This document shows, piece by piece, positions 48,158 to 59,826 of a DNA stretch of 64,000 nucleotides. Position numbers and translations under genes: made by a program. The DNA is from Rhabdophis nuchalis (lineage: Eukaryota > Chordata > Lepidosauria > Squamata > Natricidae). How positions within the stretch are numbered: position 1 is the first letter of the stretch; each line of letters begins with the position of its first letter. The DNA is taken from the NCBI GenBank assembly GCA_039707465.1, contig CM077658.1, positions 12,789,574-12,853,573 on the forward strand. Reading direction: 5' to 3'. The notes under the pieces were generated by a model. The model was not told where the DNA came from and ran no database searches. It worked only from the letters and a program-made list of their open reading frames with translations.

Positions 48158-48403
48158 AGCCACAGTGGTGCAGTGGTTAGACTGCAGTACTACAGGCTAC
48201 TTCTGCAGCCTGCCGGCTGCCTGCAATTTGGCAGTTCAAAGGTTGATTCAGGGTTGTCTCAGCCTTCCATCCTTCCATGGTAGGTAAAATGAGGACCCAA
48301 ATTGTTGGGGGCAATATGCTGACTCTGTGAAAACCGCTTAGAGAGGGCTGTAAAGCACTGTAAAGAGGTATAGAAGTCTAAGTGCTATTGCTATCTAAGT
48401 TAA
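48158..48403 (+). mobile_element. tRNA-derived SINE with L2-like tail
   Basis: GAGCCACAGTGGTGCAGTGG head, GCAGTTCAAAGGTTGATTC B-box area, and the tail CTTAGAGAGGGCTGTAAAGC, AAGTCTAAGTGCTATTGCTA. Same family as 5129-5354 in antisense. Confidence 0.8.
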
Positions 48404-48540
48404 TATTGACGACAGTAACAACATCCAAATAATTCCATTAGATTATCTGTTTAGTCCAGCCTTCTCTTGCTTATGGTTACCAAGCAGGTATTTCTCGAAA
48501 AGTCATCTATAGTAAATCAGTAAATATAGTAAATTATATA
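48404..48540. other. No recognised feature
   Basis: Short interval. Confidence 0.5.
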
Positions 48541-48938
48541 CGGGTATACCTCAATGGAGCCAATGTTTCTGTTGCTAAGCAAGACAATTGCTGAGTGATT
48601 TGCACCCCATTTTACAAATCTGTTTTGTCACAGTTATTAAATGAACCACTGCAGTTGTTACGTGAATCATGGGGTTGCTAAGGGCATCTGGCTTCCCCCA
48701 TTGACTTAGCTTGTTGGAAACCAGCTGGGAAGGTTTCAATGAGTGATCACATGACCCTGGAACAATGCAACCATCCTAAACACATGCCAATTGCCAAGCG
48801 CTTGACTTTTGATCCAAAAGATTATGAGGATGCTGCAACAGTTACAAGTGTGAAAAACAGTCATAATCCGTTGGTTTTTTCCAGTGCCGCTATAACTTTG
48901 AACAGTCACTAAATGACTTTTAAGTTGAGGAGAACCTG
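48541..48938. mobile_element. Mariner/Tigger-like element
   Basis: Starts CGGGTATACCTCAATGGAGC after TA and ends AAGTTGAGGAGAACCTG. It carries CACTGCAGTTGTTACGTGAA, ATCTGGCTTCCCCCATTGAC and AGTCATAATCCG. Full-length but diverged; no transposase. Confidence 0.8.
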
Positions 48939-50454
48939 CATTTCTACTCAGGCAACTTGACATTTACCTATGGTGAACTTATACACAGACTCAGAGAATG
49001 TATTAATACCATATTAAACAGTTTGGGTGGCATACAGAGCTAAACTGTGTTTGGTTAGTTTGATCCAGAGTATTATATTCTCTGAATTATATTTCCTTTC
49101 AAACAAGGGAGGCAGCATGATGCTTTCCAGATGTTGAATTGCAACAGTCACAATCCCTTGCTGTTAGCTGGAAAATAATGGGGCTGATGGATATAAGCTT
49201 GATGTATCTAGCTAGGAATTATGATTATCTTCAGGCTGAAATTATAGAGTAATAGAAGCTCATGTTTGCAGTGAACGTGGTCAGAGCAAGTAACCCATAG
49301 TAAGAAAAGATTGCAGTTCCTTAATGTATAGATTACAACTGCAAAGCAAGTAAACAACCGTTGCTGAAACAACAACACAATATGATATGCACCCATACAT
49401 ACACATATCCTTTGAGAATCAACAATTAAATAGTCAACCAAACTGGGAAAAAAGAGAAGGTATTGTTTCCCCAGCATGAGTCCAAAATATTGTTTTTATT
49501 GAAACAATGACAGAACAAATAATTGAAGAAGAATTTGGCTGCAGGGTATAGAAATTAAAGTTATTTAAATGTCAAGAATGGGGGAAAGACAATTATGAAA
49601 AATAACTGGATTCCCTTAATTGTTGCAGCTGTAGAATAATTTTAATTGCTTTGTATTTACAGTTGGTGAAAATACTTCTGAGAAACAGCCAAGAAACTTG
49701 TGGCACAACTAATTTCTGAAGTCGCAAAGACCATGTATGAAACTTCATGTAAGTATAAAAGAGAAACATGAGGTTTTTTTTTCTCCCGCTGAGTTTTCTG
49801 AGGAATTGCAAAGTTAGCTTGATGATCTCCTGTTGGCGCTACTTGTATTTTGAGGTAGGTTAATGTAAATATTGGTAACCTTACCAGTAAGAATCAAGTT
49901 ATTGCTAGGGTGTTATTATGGCAAGATGGTAATTTACTTTATCCAGGCAAATCTAATAGTATAGATCATGATTTTTTTTAAAAAAACAAATCGCAAAAGT
50001 CAGCATATTTTGCATGGCATTGTGATTTATTCATGATAGTATTTTGCTTCCCTTCTTTTCCCCCTAATAAAGAAAACATATTTTAAGCAATTCTGCAACT
50101 AAGTTTTGAAAGAAAATCTTGAAATTGGGAGAGCCAAGTCTCACTAGAGAAAAGAGTTGGGAAATAAAGGGATTGGCTAATTAGCTTTAATTGGGTCAGG
50201 CTGGATAGGGCTGATTGCCATAATTAACATTGCTTAATGAGCTTCCTAAGGGAATGTCCTTTGAGGCACAGGGTGAAGGTGAGAAAGTGATTTAGACTAT
50301 CACAAAGGCAATTGTATAGCTCCTCACTAATATGAAAATATATGCATATTGAGAGAATATGCAGGAGAAACATTTAAATGATTATGTTCAGTGGAATAGT
50401 TACATTGTTTACTGGATGAACCACTGTAGCTGATTGGCACCTGGGATGCCCTTT
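48939..50454. other. No recognised gene; candidate constrained block at 50150-50360
   Basis: The block at 50150-50360 carries GGCTAATTAGCTTTAATTGG and GCCATAATTAACATTGC, dense in homeodomain cores and free of repeats. The rest is unrecognised. Confidence 0.3.
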
Positions 50455-50600
50455 TGTAAGTTTTTATTTATTACTTATTTATTACACCTATTTATATAGT
50501 TGCCCAACTCACACATAGTTTCTCCAGCTGGCATACAATATTAAAAATTCGCAGTTAATAATCAGCAATTTAAACCCACCCCAGTCCATGTTGGCCATTA
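50455..50600. repeat. Degenerate interspersed repeat
   Basis: TTTATTACTTATTTATTACA, TTGCCCAACTC and GGCATACAATATTAAAAATT recall 9360-9530. The family is not identified. Confidence 0.35.
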
Positions 50601-50907
50601 TCTGCAAGTCAAAGTGAGGGTCCCACCAGAAGTTTTGTTTGAATACATATTGTTCAGTTAAAAAATAGATATGGATTTTTTTTTAAAAATGTATTCTTGT
50701 AATGAAATTTTTATTTACTTTATTCATAAAACATGAAACTCAGCCAACTGAACATTTAAAAATGCATATTACAAATACTATTGACTGGTGCTAATGGTTG
50801 ATACAGTTTGCTGCCAGCATCCTAGGTATCAACCAAGTATCTTCGTAGAATGTAAGATGTGCCAAGTAGCGCAGTTTTTTGCGGTTCCGCTGGTGTTATT
50901 GCAGGAA
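50601..50907. other. No recognised feature
   Basis: Non-coding interval. Confidence 0.5.
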
Positions 50908-50921
50908 GCTGCTGCTGCTGC

Positions 50922-50958
<37 letters not shown>

Positions 50959-50959
50959 A
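50908..50959. repeat. (GCT)n(GTT)n trinucleotide repeat
   Basis: Four to five CTG units, then about 13 TTG units. Poly-Val, poly-Cys and poly-Ala frames here are not genes. Confidence 0.95.
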
Positions 50960-51560
50960 TTATTTTAAAAATCCTATCTTTCAAGTCGTATTGGTTGATA
51001 GAGATGATGCTATCAAGATCTCTATGCCACAGATTTTTTTTCTATACTGCTGTTATTTAAATTATTTCTTAATACTATGTTACAATGGAAGTTTTATCAT
51101 TATTTACCAATGATGTTTCAGTACTGTTTATATCGTGTGAGCCTCTAGGAAGTTTGGACAGATTATAGAGTAATAGAATGGCTGACTAAGTACCTTTATT
51201 GAATAAGAGCAAGCAGCAGACTCTAAAACACACAATATTCTCTTTAAGCATTCACCTTCGGAGACAAGCAGATACTTCAGAATTGCTATTTTAGTTGAAT
51301 TTTGCACGTTCGGCAATTTGACGGGTCTTTTTATTTTAGCACTAAATAATCTCATGATGTTGTTAAGTGCATATTTCCTGTGCATATTGCAGTGTTGGGG
51401 GGGGGGGTTTCTCTCAGACCAGGAGAGCATTTAAATTGCAGCGAAACGTTTTTTAGTTTATGATATATAACCTTGGTAAATATGTAATTTAAACCAATGA
51501 ACACACCCATTGACTTACAACAGATAACAACCCAGCTCCTCGGCTGAACCGGTATAAAAT
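50960..51560. other. No recognised feature
   Basis: Non-coding; poly-G at about 51397-51407. Confidence 0.5.
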
Positions 51561-51935
51561 TGCATTTAGCTTGTCGATCAGAAAGCTTAGCAGTTCGAAT
51601 CCCTAACGCTGAGTAATGGAGTGAGCTCCCATTACTTGTCCCAGCTTCTGCCAACCTAGCAGTTTGAAAGCACATAAAAATGCAAGTAGAAAAATAGGGA
51701 CCATCTTTGGTGGGAAGGTAACAGCGTTCCATATGCCTTTGGTCTTTAGTCATGCTGGCCACATGACCAGAGACGTCTTTGGACAGTGCTGGCTCTTCGG
51801 CTTTGAAACGGAGATGAGCACCCTAGAGTCGGGAATGACTAGCACATATAATAATAATAAAGCTCAATTTATTAACCGCTCCCTCTCCCCACAGGGACTC
51901 GGGGCGGTATGTGCGAAGGGAACCTTTACCTTTAC
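51561..51935 (+). mobile_element. Sauria SINE (5'-truncated) with a nested LINE tail
   Basis: Begins within the head (AGCTTGTCGATCAGAAAGCT), conserved body, and would end GCACATAT-ATGTGCGAAGGGAACC but is split at 51850-51908 by an L2-like LINE terminus. Confidence 0.9.
51850..51908 (-). mobile_element. 59-bp L2-like LINE 3' end inside a SINE
   Basis: The minus strand reads ACCGCCCCGAGTCCCTGTGG, GGAGCGGTTAATAAATTGAG, then CTTTATTATTATT. An extreme 5' truncation, joined cleanly to SINE sequence on both sides with AT repeated at the junctions. Confidence 0.9.
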
Positions 51936-54900
51936 TTTATTGTGTTAGCAAAAGGCCTTTGAGCATTCCTTTGCAATTCACACCTACCTTAAGCCACCCA
52001 CACAGAGAAAAAACATGCATATTGTCAAAATAAAAACTGCCAATCTGAGTTAGGAGGAACAGAGTTGTATGGCAGAGTGCTATTTGCAATCATTGTATTA
52101 ACAGAAGCAATGACCTTTACATACTCCAAAGGAAGCCATATGGGACAGTTTGTCAAGCAAAACCCTTTAATCATTTCTAACATGGGAGGAATATGTAATT
52201 CAAGAGTCAGCCTTGGAACAAAACTTGAACAAGGAAGCTAAGCGTCAATTCCTCTCCCTCCCACCCTTAAAAGAGCCACCAAGATTTTTGGAGTTATCCA
52301 AGTGTTAGCATTTTCCAGGTTTCTGTTTTGAACAAAATGTTCATCTAAAATGTTGGCCTATTGGTGCTCAAGGATGGGAAACAGATGGTCGGCAGTCAGT
52401 GACATCAAGAATCTAAATTAAACCCATTGGATGGGCCTTACTTGAATTAATGAAAGTTGAATAATATACACTGGCAGCCAGTGAAGTTCTTATGATTTTG
52501 GCAGTATAAAATGGCAGTCTGTTAAGTCTGCATACAGCCAACCGCATCTTTGGTACAAGTCCATTGAGTACAATAGATGAACTCAGAGATGAATTTGGTC
52601 TCTTGAAGCTCATAATGTTTTCTTTTCTTTTTTTCACTTGGCCCTCATTTTTTCCAGTGTTTCATTTTAAGAGGACACAGCCTGCTTCAGCTGAGTAAAT
52701 TGCCCAGATGTTGACACTGGCTTTAAAAAAAGACGTCTGGAGTGGTTTATAATCTAAATTGTATGCATTTCATTGTTCATTGTGTGATATGTTTTGGTAC
52801 ACCAAAGTATAGTCACTAAAAATATTTACATACAAAGAGAACTAATTCTGTGGTGGTGTTTGTATGTACATGTGCATAGTGATAGATTTGAAGAAGAAGA
52901 AGAAAAATTTCTATAAAGAATTCCAAGCTGATTCATCAAATCCAAGTTGCACAATGTAACTAACTCCTACGAATTCAGGAAACAATTTGCGGCTTGGATT
53001 GTGTAAAGTCAGTTGGTTTCCATCAATGAGTGAATATTTATTCCTCTGAAAGCAAATAGCAGTATAACTTGAGAAAGTGAGATGGGCAGAATATAAATTG
53101 AACAAATAAGCAACTGCAAACATTTAGTTGCAATCCTATTTCAGCAAATACATTATTTTATTTCTCATGGGTTTTATGTATCTTATTATTACTATTATTA
53201 TGTACTATTCTACCACTAAAATTTAGATGTGATTAGAAAATTATTGGAAAAGCCCAAATGACATCAAAGTCAGCTATTAGTGGAATTGCTACCTAGAAAA
53301 TAAACAAAAATATCTCTAGCTTCCATTTTAAGTTTTAACTTTCCTCATATTCTGGTAAAAATGGCTGATTTTACCACAATCATCTGTTTTTCAGAATTTT
53401 CACAGTTTGGCCCTTGTTTGCATTCACAATTCAGAAAATGGAAATAATATGAGCCAAATGTGCAGTACAAGAATGAATATGTACAGTATTCTGTAAAAAT
53501 TGTGACACTATGCGACAGACATTTAACAAATCTCCAGCCTAGACCACATATCAACCATTACAGTTCTCTAATGCCTGTAAATACCTTCTAGGATATATAG
53601 GGTCTTCTGAAATTCAGTATTGGTGGGAACATTCCTAACCTAGATAGCTTTGAATCTTAAACAGAAATGATCTACAGCAGCAAAAAGGCTAGTTGCAACA
53701 TACTCTGAAGGTACACTGAAGTAATGTATGGGTTCAAAATAGAGATACCAAAGAAATGCTTCACTGATGGATTTGAGGCAACTATATATAAAAAAGTGCT
53801 ATAGTACGTTTCATTTAAAAACAGAATGATAATATTTTTTTAAAAAAATACAGTTTAACTTTAATCCCTGCAATGAATGACTTGCTGCAAAACATATGGA
53901 ATTAGCAGAGATGGCTAAATTGAGTGCCCCAATCAAAGAAAAACATACAGCTAACTTTGTTTCCACTTGGAAACCATTTCTGGACTTTGTGCTAGAGGTG
54001 GGAAACTTTGACTATTGGGTTTATCTGATGAGATTGGTTTATTGTTATAGAAATGGCTAGTATATATTACTATGTAAAAGCAAAAAGATGAGGCTGGTAT
54101 GTTATTATCTTATTCTACTGTGCTAAAATGAGTCAGAAGTAATTGCTTTTCCTTTCCCCCCCTTTTATCCTACCCCACATGTTTCTTCTTCCCTTTTTCC
54201 TTCCCTCCTTTCCCACCATTTTCATTTTTCTTTGCATTTTATATTTTATAAACTAATAAAAAATGGAACTAAAAATACATTGTATTTTTATGCAGTGTAT
54301 TTTTATAATGGTGGGAAGGTGAGAAGAGTAATGCTAGGGAAGATTGCACTTTACAGAAAAATATATTTTTTTAAAAAACTGTTTTTATGGAAAATAATTC
54401 AAACATTAAGGGAGTTTATAGGTGAAAGCAAATGTCATTTTATTCATGAACCTTTCAAAAAAATAATAATCCTAGGATATAAAAAAAATGGGTTGTAATG
54501 ATGTACTCTAATAATGACACTAAAACACCTTAAATTTCTACCAAATTCACCTGCAAATCAAAGATCTAATTTTAGATTTGGGGGGAGTGTAAATATTAAT
54601 GGTGTAACTTTTTAATTCAGTGCCATCTCTTACATGCCTATCTAATCTCAAGATTTCTACGTCTCTCTCTTTTTTGTACCACCCAAATGGTTTCTAAAGC
54701 ACTACATGATTTTTTTTCCATCTCATGTTTCTCTTACAAAATCAGGTATTATGGCTTGTAAACCATAGATGTGCTGCTTAATGTGATGTAATGTATACAC
54801 CTAGCTAGTTAAGGCTGACTCAACAATCTATAGTTAGGCTAACTGTGACTTCGTCTAGTATGTAAACCTAACTATGAAAGTTGTAGGATTTTAACCAATG

Positions 54901-54997
54901 TATTATTGTGTTCTCCACCAAACATAACCACAGAATGGTATTTATTATAGTTTCTCTCTTCCTCTCGGACATACATAAAATTTTCCTACTTTAGATT
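51936..54997. other. No recognised feature
   Basis: About 3 kb of AT-rich non-coding sequence, with a (GAA)n patch at 52892-52907. No transposon or exon is recognised; it may contain old repeats too diverged to see. Confidence 0.5.
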
Positions 54998-55468
<471 letters not shown>

Positions 55469-55476
55469 TTTAGATT

Positions 55477-57120
55477 TCATTTTTTCCCCTTCATAGTGGT
55501 ATGCCTTTAGGTCCCTGATTCCTTTGTTTAGCAATGGGATCAGGCCTAGCCATTTTGTGTTTCTCTCATGTTCTCTTCATTTGGTTGTAACATTTCGAGA
55601 ACATGTTTCCCGGAACATTTTGAGGTACCCTTCACATAAGAGCTGGCAGAGCTTCGTTTGGATGTAGTCAGCATGTCTCTTAAGTGGTGAAAAAGAGCTG
55701 TCTATAAATAATGCAGCCTATGAATGTTGCTTCCATTTCTCCCCAGTTATGTGATATGATGTGACAAAAGAGCTAAGCACATGAAAAGGGGGCATGAATA
55801 GAGTGCAGAAAGATTGTGCTAATGAACGTCTTTTAGGTCCTTGTCAGTGCAACATTCTGGAAAGAATTAAGAGCCTTTTATTTTTCTTTCCTGCTAATCT
55901 TCCATTGCTGGAAAATAATGTCCTTTCTTGCTTGATTTCTGCTTCTTTTTATTACAACGAGCAATTGGAAGCCAAATTCCCAAAGATTTCAAGTTAGGAT
56001 GATGCAAAATGTTTAGCTGTGTGTTTCATTTTGACAAAAGCGAAGTCCTTGAAATTAGAATGATTCTTATTTGGAATTCACTATGAAAATGCGAACAGAA
56101 GACCACTAATTAAACTTTTTTTTTTAAAAAAAAAAGACAGATTCCTGGAGAATAGACTAATAATATTAGTAATTATAATTGTAAGCATTATTAATAATAT
56201 TCAGTGAGGTCCCATGTTGAAGTAATGTTTCCCAAGACATTTTAATGAGGTATTTCCCCCCTAGAATTCCAAAGGTTTCCGTTTTTCTTGTTCCTTTAGA
56301 AAAATAAAAAACAATGACAATTCATTGACTGAATTTACAACATTTTTTCATCCTCTCTTGATAAGAGCCACGCCTCCTTACTTAGTAGTTCTCAACCTAC
56401 AACTGGTCATTTTGCAAGAATTCAAAGATATGATACTCCCTCTCAAATACTTCTGATGCAGATTTGAAGTTCTGGCAGTTTACAGTCTTTGTGTTTACAT
56501 AAGGAAGAGTAAAAAATAACCCTAACTTAATGAATAAGGTTTCTTTAATCAACAATGGTAAAATGGTTCATCAGCCTGTTTTTTTATTGGAGGTGAAATC
56601 CTCTGTATTATTATTATTATACTTTTTTGCTACTATCTCACTGGTATTCCTTTTTTTTAAAAAAGTTTTTATTAAATTTTAAACATTATAACAACACATA
56701 CAATGCTTCACCCTGTGCTATACATAAGAAAGGAAGATTTGGTTCTTCGGATATATCCTCACTGGTATTCCTAATTGAGATGTAGATGAAGAAAAATCTA
56801 TGGTTTTATTGTTTGCTGAAAGGGCAGAAACCTTTTTGATCCAACAACAATCTAGGGTACTGTAAGATTTAATTGAAAAACCTTCCTAGTGTGTGGAAAG
56901 TAACTTCCAATTCAATATAGATGTTACCAGTATTTCTTTAAATGCAAGAGCTTACCTAACATATTAAACAAGTCCACAAAAACTTAACCCAGAAATAAAT
57001 AGCGTTTTAAAGGACAGATGTGCTAGTTCAAAATATTGCTAAAGTACATTTTAATTTTTTTTTTAAAAAAAATCCCCATTTTCATGTTTAAGAAGCAGAG
57101 CAAGTAGTAAAAAAGAATCT
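55477..57120. other. CDH11 3' flank, no recognised feature
   Basis: AT-rich non-coding sequence downstream of the probable CDH11 transcript end. Several further AATAAA motifs occur on the minus strand (for example 56805-56810), so the transcript might extend into it. Confidence 0.4.
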
Positions 57121-57126
57121 TTTATT
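57121..57126 (-). terminator. CDH11: Candidate polyadenylation signal of CDH11
   Basis: AATAAA on the minus strand in GAAATAAAAGATTC, about 1.1 kb after the stop codon. Other AATAAA copies occur farther downstream and one at the stop codon, so this choice is a guess based on a reasonable UTR length. Confidence 0.3.
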
Positions 57127-57738
57127 TCAAAGTCTGCTTCGTATATTGAAGCACATATTAAAGCAACAGTACAATGTTCATAAAATATAAGTGTGATGTA
57201 ACATTTCTTACATGTCAGAATACTGATATTTGTATGTATACTAAAAATAAGAACTTTAAAATTGTACAAATAGATACATTTAAAAATGACATAGAAATAG
57301 GGCTTCTCCCACTGCAACAAGACAGAGTTTTATATCTGGCACGTATTAGATTAAGATGAAAGTATAAGCAAAAAGATTTACAAGAGTCAGCAGAAACAAG
57401 TTGGATGCTCAAGAGACATTATAATTGTACATTGTCCTGTACATATATCATATGTGTTTAAGCTGGCTGGATATTATATGTTTCAAGTTTAAAAATGCAC
57501 TACGTAGGGAGTGTCCATAGTTTAAGGCGAAATTACAGCTCAGAACTGTTATCTTTTTTTTTTTCTTTCTAATTTGTGGAAGCTTCTTTGACATAAAAGA
57601 TTTAACTATTCAGAGTACATAAAAAGACTGCCCCTCAGTTCTAAGATGGCATTTAGAATTTCCTTTCACTTAAATCTGTTTTAGTCATTATATATTTTTT
57701 TATAAGAGATCATTTCCCCCTTCTAGCAAAGTTGAGAC

Positions 57739-57971
57739 CAGGAGTGAAATTCAGCAGGTTCTGGAGAATTGGTAGCGGAAATTTTAAGTAGCTTGGAGGA
57801 CCGGCAAATACCGCCTCTGGCTGGCCTCAGAGTGGGATGGGAATGGAGATTTTGCAATATCCTTCCTGTAGGAGTGGGAAGGGAGTGGGGATTTTGCAGT
57901 ATCATTCCCCTGCCACGCCCACCAAGACACGCCCACAGAACTGGTAGTTAAAAATTTGAATTTCACCACTG
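57739..57971. mobile_element. hAT-type MITE, family A, in the CDH11 3' UTR
   Basis: CAGGAGTGAAATTCAGCAGG to TTTGAATTTCACCACTG, with a perfect 8-bp duplication GTTGAGAC (57731-57738, 57972-57979). It carries the CACGCCCACCAAGACACG segment. The clean duplication suggests a comparatively recent insertion. Confidence 0.95.
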
Positions 57972-58212
57972 GTTGAGACCCAACTCCCATCTTAGCCTTT
58001 TCCCACCCATGATAAGGTACTTCACAGTATTTTCTGTCCGTTTTCTCTTCATCAAAGGACCCCCTCCCCATCAAACCTAAACGTTGAATATGAACTTTTC
58101 TTCACTTTTTGTTTAAAAAATACCTGCTTACATTTCCTCTGAATATTTTTTTTCATTATTTTTTTTAGCACATTAGACACAGTTCTTTAAGGCCAAATTG
58201 AGAACTTTATTG

Positions 58213-58709
58213 TTAAGAGTCATCTTCAAAAGTGTCTTTGGAGCCGTATAAATCTGCTAGTTTCTTAAAACGAGGTCCCCAGTTTTGTAGATAGTCATAA
58301 TCTAGATCAGAATCCGTGGTTGCCGATTCTAATGAGCTCAACGAACCGGCTATTGATCCTCTCCCTTCATAGCCGTAGATCTGGATGGAATCGTAAGGAG
58401 GAGCCGTGGGGTCATTATCTGCTTCTTGTATTCTTGTGTTGATAAAATCATCCACGTCAACGCTGTTGGGAGCAGGCCGGAGCCCGGGTCGGGGCATATA
58501 CTGGTACTCTGGCTTGATGTCTTTGCGAGGAATAAATCCATTGATACCATCTGGGTTTTGCAAAGTTGCGATGTCAAAAGCTTCGGTGTCTTCTTCCCCG
58601 CCACCTTCATCATCGTAAGTGATGATGTTCTCCCGTACATCTTCTTCTTCGAAAACAATGAGAGGCTCTTTCTTTTGTCGTTTTAGGGTGACAAAGAGCA
58701 CAACGATCA
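58213..58709 (-). CDS. CDH11: Cadherin-11, last coding exon (cytoplasmic tail)
   Basis: Encodes the end of the transmembrane helix (VIVVLFVTL), a basic stop-transfer (KRQKK) and the whole cytoplasmic tail. The juxtamembrane EEDVRENIITYDDEGGGEED is the p120-catenin-binding region. DSDLDYDYLQNWGPRFKKLA near the C terminus is the beta-catenin-binding core, followed by LYGSKDTFEDDS and TAA. In the cell it links adhesion at the plasma membrane to actin through catenins. The acceptor is TTTCCTCAG at 58710-58711, and the exon starts TG, completing a G|TG valine with the upstream exon. The sequence IVFEEEDV and the GSKDTF ending fit cadherin-11 better than cadherin-8, its closest relative. Length (164 full residues plus the split codon) is normal and no frame damage is seen. 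Reads upstream of 58709 in this frame are intron. Confidence 0.92.
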
Positions 58710-58920
58710 CTGAGGAAAGAGAAGATTTTTTTTTTAAAAAAAAAACCCAGCAATGATTCATGCCAAAGTCCTATATCTGAAAATAAAGTGTAAGCTATAT
58801 TTAATTGAGTAATAAGGCTCTGTAATGAAATGAAATAGGGGGAAAAATAGAAAACTTTATGTTTATGGAAGTACCCTTTGCATGTTGCATGGCACTCAGA
58901 GACCGCCACCAGTATCAGCA
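58710..58920 (-). other. CDH11: Candidate alternative 5' extension of the CDH11 last exon
   Basis: A CAG at 58921-58923 followed by TG gives the same G|TG phase as the normal acceptor. Use of it would add 211 nt encoding VLILVAVSECHATCKGYFHK and about 50 more residues, then shift frame in the normal exon and stop at about 58610. The hydrophobic VLILVAV start would complete the transmembrane helix. A truncated human isoform (OB-cadherin-2) is known to arise from an insertion at this junction; equivalence is inferred. The polypyrimidine tract before 58923 is weak. Confidence 0.4.
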
Positions 58921-58954
58921 CTGGTGCGGTGAGCTGCTTTTTAGCTCAGCTGAG

Positions 58955-59258
58955 ACACAGCAATCTGCTCCGTTCCTTCCGCCAGAACCTTAAAACTTAT
59001 TTTTTCCAACAGGCCGGCCTAGCCTAGCTCACACCACCTAGCCTATAGTCTGCAGTAAAATGGTTTTAAATTGGTTTTTAGGGATATTGTTTTAACCTAT
59101 TTAATTTTTTAGCACAGGGATACTAATTTAATCTGGTTTTATATTTTGTATATTGTTATGTTTATATATGTTTTTAAATTGCCTGTGCACCGCCCCGAGT
59201 CCCTTTTGGGAGAGGGTGCGGTATATAAATTTAATAAACTAAACTAAACTAAACTCTG
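58955..59258 (+). mobile_element. L2-like LINE 3' end
   Basis: CTCCGTTCCTTCCGCCAGAA and CCTTAAAACTTATTTTTTCC are a decayed RT C-terminus. Then TTTTAGCACAGGGATACTAA, CACCGCCCCGAGTCCCTTTT, GTATATAAATTTAATAAACT and an (AAACT)n tail. Opposite in orientation to CDH11. Confidence 0.85.
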
Positions 59259-59317
59259 CCACACAAACCAGCTGAGCTAAAAAACAAGGGAATATAGGAC
59301 AGGGAACGACTAGGGCG

Positions 59318-59826
59318 AGGCCAGCCAGAGGTGGCATTTGCCGGTTCTCTAAACTACCATATTTTTGGAGTATAAGATGCACTGGAGTATAAGACACACC
59401 AAGGTTTTGAAGAGGCAAATAAAGAAAGTTTTTGCACTCTGCAAACCTCCCAAAAATGGCCTGTTTTTCAAGAAAATGGGCCCATTTTTTGTCAAAAAAA
59501 AAAGGCATGTATAGCCTTTAGGCAGCTTATAGGGTGCTCCTCGGGGCTGGGGGGGGGGAATTGAGCAAGGAATGGCCCTTTTTATGAGCATTTCTGCCCT
59601 CCACAGCCCCCAGAGCTCTCTGAAAGCCTTCTAAAAGCTATGCAGGGCCATTTTGGTGAAGGGGGCGGGGTTTCAGGAGGCAAAAAATGCTGTATTCAGT
59701 GTATAAGATGCACCCAGATTTTCAGCCTTTTTTTTTGAGGAAAAAAGGTGCGTCTTATACGCCGAAAAATACGGTGCTCAAAATTTCTGCTACCGGTCCG
59801 CCAGAACCGTCTTAATATCACTTCTG
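59318..59826. mobile_element. hAT MITE, family A remnant, split by a mariner MITE
   Basis: GGCCAGCCAGAGGTGGCATT, GCCGGTTCTCTAAACTA then, after the insertion, CTCAAAATTTCTGCTACCGG and TTAATATCACTTCTG. The left terminus is not recognisable. Confidence 0.8.
59357..59774. mobile_element. Mariner-type MITE with TA target site
   Basis: Ends CCATATTTTTGGAGTATAAG and TTATACGCCGAAAAATACGG are inverted repeats, flanked by TA (59355-59356) and a mutated TG (59775-59776). Without it the outer sequence reads AACTACTCAAAATTT as in other family A copies, which fixes the boundaries. No transposase frame. Confidence 0.85.

Larger units (their letters stand above)
57121..58212 (-). other. CDH11: Probable CDH11 3' untranslated region
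   Basis: Follows the stop codon in the last exon with no frame. It is AT-rich with several poly-U-like stretches. A family A hAT MITE (57739-57971) sits in the middle. The end point is inferred from the AATAAA at 57121. Confidence 0.45.

Noticed and set aside
50859..51113. ORFs with poly-Cys, poly-Val or poly-Ala runs
   Set aside because: Translation of a CTG/TTG trinucleotide repeat.
58213..58709. Assignment to CDH8 or another type II cadherin
   Set aside because: The IVFEEEDV juxtamembrane wording, PEYQYMPRPGLRPAPNSVDV segment and GSKDTF terminus fit CDH11 as I remember the family; CDH8 differs at these places.
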